From Candidatus Colicola caccequi (GTDB taxonomy: Bacteria > Bacteroidota > Bacteroidia > Bacteroidales > Paludibacteraceae), in contig JAGHTR010000102.1 in assembly GCA_018065205.1 (NCBI GenBank), positions 1 to 6,209 on the forward strand: DNA of 6,209 bases, written 5' to 3'. The notes below the pieces were generated by a model. It was not told the origin of the DNA. It saw only the letters and a list, made by a program, of their open reading frames with translations, and did not search any database. Every line of letters starts with the position of its first letter. Within the stretch, counting starts at the first letter, position 1. Shown in pieces: positions 5,691 through 6,209 of this stretch. A program made the position numbers and the translations under genes.

Positions 5691-5801
5691 TTCGGGAAAA
5701 TAGGTGGTCTTTCTTGCTCTACCACCGGTACCGGGAACTTGATAAGAAATGGGCTTAATCTGCCATACATTTGATAGTTGCCCTTTCGCAGCAGTCCACA
5801 T
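5652..5801 (-). CDS. Candidate 49-residue small protein
   Basis: A short minus-strand frame starting ATG-TGG at 5801 and ending at TGA 5654-5652. It begins MWTAAKGQLSNVWQIKPISY and includes VPGTGGRARKTTYFPEKK; it is basic, soluble and of no family I can name. Support for translation is AGGTGA (5816-5811) nine bases before the ATG, an in-frame stop just upstream, and a promoter placing the transcript start about 15-20 bases ahead of the ATG. Against it: the gene is short, its last dozen codons overlap the inverted iterons, and VPGTGG is encoded by a DNA palindrome at 5725-5734. A different-frame ATG inside gives a 36-residue alternative with no such signals. It may be a leader peptide, a small DNA-binding protein, or not a gene. 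Confidence 0.45.
   Translation of the reverse strand: MWTAAKGQLSNVWQIKPISYQVPGTGGRARKTTYFPEKKLHKSHNDLTP
5703..5734. repeat. Inverted repeat plus palindrome CCGGTACCGG
   Basis: GGTGGT (5703-5708) and ACCACC (5721-5726) face each other across 12 bases. The second arm runs into the 10-base perfect palindrome CCGGTACCGG (5725-5734). This falls inside the candidate small gene, so it could be coding coincidence or a protein-binding site. Confidence 0.4.
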
Positions 5802-5824
5802 CTGATATGGTCACCTTTCCGTTG

Positions 5825-5856
5825 CAAAGTTAGCACATTCTTTCGGGGCTTGCAAG
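5825..5856 (-). promoter_or_regulatory. Leftward Bacteroidetes-type promoter
   Basis: On the minus strand, TAACTTTG (5832-5825) matches the -7 box TAnnTTTG exactly. CTTG (5856-5853) lies 20 bases upstream, three of four positions of the -33 box. The -33 box falls inside a CTTGC/GCAAG inverted repeat (5849-5866), a possible operator. Transcription would start near 5817 and run into the 49-residue frame and then toward the origin-like region. Confidence 0.6.
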
Positions 5857-5951
5857 GTCACGCAAGTTTTGAACCGGTATTTGGTCAGGGGTCAACCTTC
5901 AACACTGGAGCAGCGGGCTTAGCCGACGTCAAGCGTCCTCGCGCAGTTGGG

Positions 5952-5999
5952 CTGTGAACACGTCAAGACTCCGTGCCGGAGTTCTCGACATGTTCACAG
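5952..5999. ncRNA. Long imperfect hairpin H1 (22 pairs)
   Basis: Arms 5952-5973 (CTGTGAACACGTCAAGACTC onward) and 5977-5999 pair over 22 positions with a three-base loop and one bulged base (5983). The two mismatches as read on the plus strand (A5965/C5986 and C5961/A5990) become G-U pairs if the minus strand is transcribed, so the full stem holds as minus-strand RNA. That pattern favours RNA, but a DNA hairpin or cruciform used by a recombinase or relaxase is also possible. Confidence 0.55.
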
Positions 6000-6008
6000 T
6001 CCACTTCT

Positions 6009-6209
6009 CTACCCAGTTCTTGATGCCGGCACTCCATACCACGGCAAGACTGCACCTTCGTCACAGTTCTTGCTGTGGTACTTCGTTGCTATGCCCTTGC
6101 TCCAACTTACATCAGGTGCATTGATAGCATTGCGTTTCGTTCCGGACATTGCGCCTTTGGCACTACGGGCACGGCAAGACTCCCTCCAAGTATTCGAGAG
6201 TCTCGCCTT
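6009..6209 (-). CDS. Open frame running off the right edge, doubtful
   Basis: The minus strand is open from the window edge to TAG 6011-6009, giving 66 residues ending WYGVPASRTG. An internal ATG at 6149 would give 46 residues (MSGTKRNAINAPDVSWSKGI onward). It is rich in Ser, Arg, Lys and Cys and poor in hydrophobic residues, with no motif I recognise. It overlaps hairpins H2 and H3, and the plus strand is open over the same stretch (5923-6209), so absence of stops is weak evidence in this GC-richer sequence. It is either the 3' end of a gene entering from the right or non-coding. Confidence 0.25.
   Translation of the reverse strand, partial: KARLSNTWRESCRARSAKGAMSGTKRNAINAPDVSWSKGIATKYHSKNCDEGAVLPWYGVPASRTG
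6037..6080. ncRNA. Imperfect hairpin H2 (16 pairs)
   Basis: Arms 6037-6052 (TACCACGGCAAGACTG) and 6064-6080 pair with one bulge (T6067) and one G-U on the plus strand around an 11-base loop. The bulge falls at the same place as in H1, inside AGTTCT opposite AGACT, so the hairpins look related. Here pairing is complete on the plus strand, opposite to H1. Confidence 0.5.
6173..6207. ncRNA. Hairpin H3 near the window edge
   Basis: GGCAAGACTC (6173-6182) pairs with GAGTCTCGCC (6198-6207) in ten positions; A6176/C6204 becomes G-U on the minus strand. ACGGCAAGACT at 6171-6181 repeats 6041-6051 of H2 exactly. The structured region may continue beyond the window. Confidence 0.45.

Noticed and set aside
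5703..5734. tRNA D-arm-like GGTAGAGCA on the minus strand
   Set aside because: The short match stands alone; no acceptor, anticodon or T-arm fits around it.
5923..6209. Plus-strand frame open to the right edge
   Set aside because: It has no ATG near its beginning and no start signals, passes through all three hairpins, and competes with an equally open minus-strand frame, so openness is not informative here.
5900..6209. Group II intron or known riboswitch
   Set aside because: No domain V-like hairpin, no intron-encoded protein and no ligand-binding core that I recognise is visible; the hairpins are simple long stems.

Overview
The window looks like part of a Bacteroidales chromosome (Bacteroides, Prevotella or a relative) entering an integrated replicative element. 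The grounds are two promoters fitting the Bacteroidetes -33/-7 pattern (TTTG, 19-21 bases, TAnnTTTG), AT-rich spacers, and proteins of Bacteroidales character. No species-level call is possible.

Left flank (1-about 603): the C-terminal part of a polytopic membrane protein of unknown function, then about 260 bases without a credible gene. This stretch holds three degenerate copies of a tRNA 3' end, a hairpin, and a strong two-way terminator.

Junction (604-842): a 30-base fragment matching the 3' end of a type II tRNA, most likely tRNA-Ser, on the minus strand. Its 5' half is missing, as expected where an element has inserted into a tRNA gene. The terminator lies on the chromosomal side, so the element should extend rightward from here. 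No integrase is in the window; it would have to lie beyond the right edge.

Element control and replication (843-5443): an XRE-type regulator on the minus strand faces a rightward operon of three genes. These are a small Cro-like helix-turn-helix protein, a 114-residue protein of unknown function, and a 1115-residue primase-helicase. The last has a DnaG-type CHC2 zinc finger and TOPRIM core fused to a DUF927-like P-loop ATPase. A repeat-rich AT stretch with a near-consensus promoter lies between the divergent genes, in the manner of a phage or satellite switch. A Rho-independent terminator closes the operon.

Origin-like region (5488-5690): eight exact ACACAA motifs, six direct and two inverted, surround a very AT-rich core just after the primase-helicase gene. 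The layout resembles the iteron origin that follows the pri-rep genes of staphylococcal pathogenicity islands. I infer that primase-helicase and iterons form a self-contained replicon under the XRE/Cro-like switch.

Right part (5650-6209): base composition becomes clearly richer in GC. It holds a candidate 49-residue gene on the minus strand with its own promoter and Shine-Dalgarno sequence. Next come three long imperfect hairpins sharing a common stem core. They suggest a structured RNA or a protein-binding DNA array. An open frame running off the edge cannot be settled as coding.
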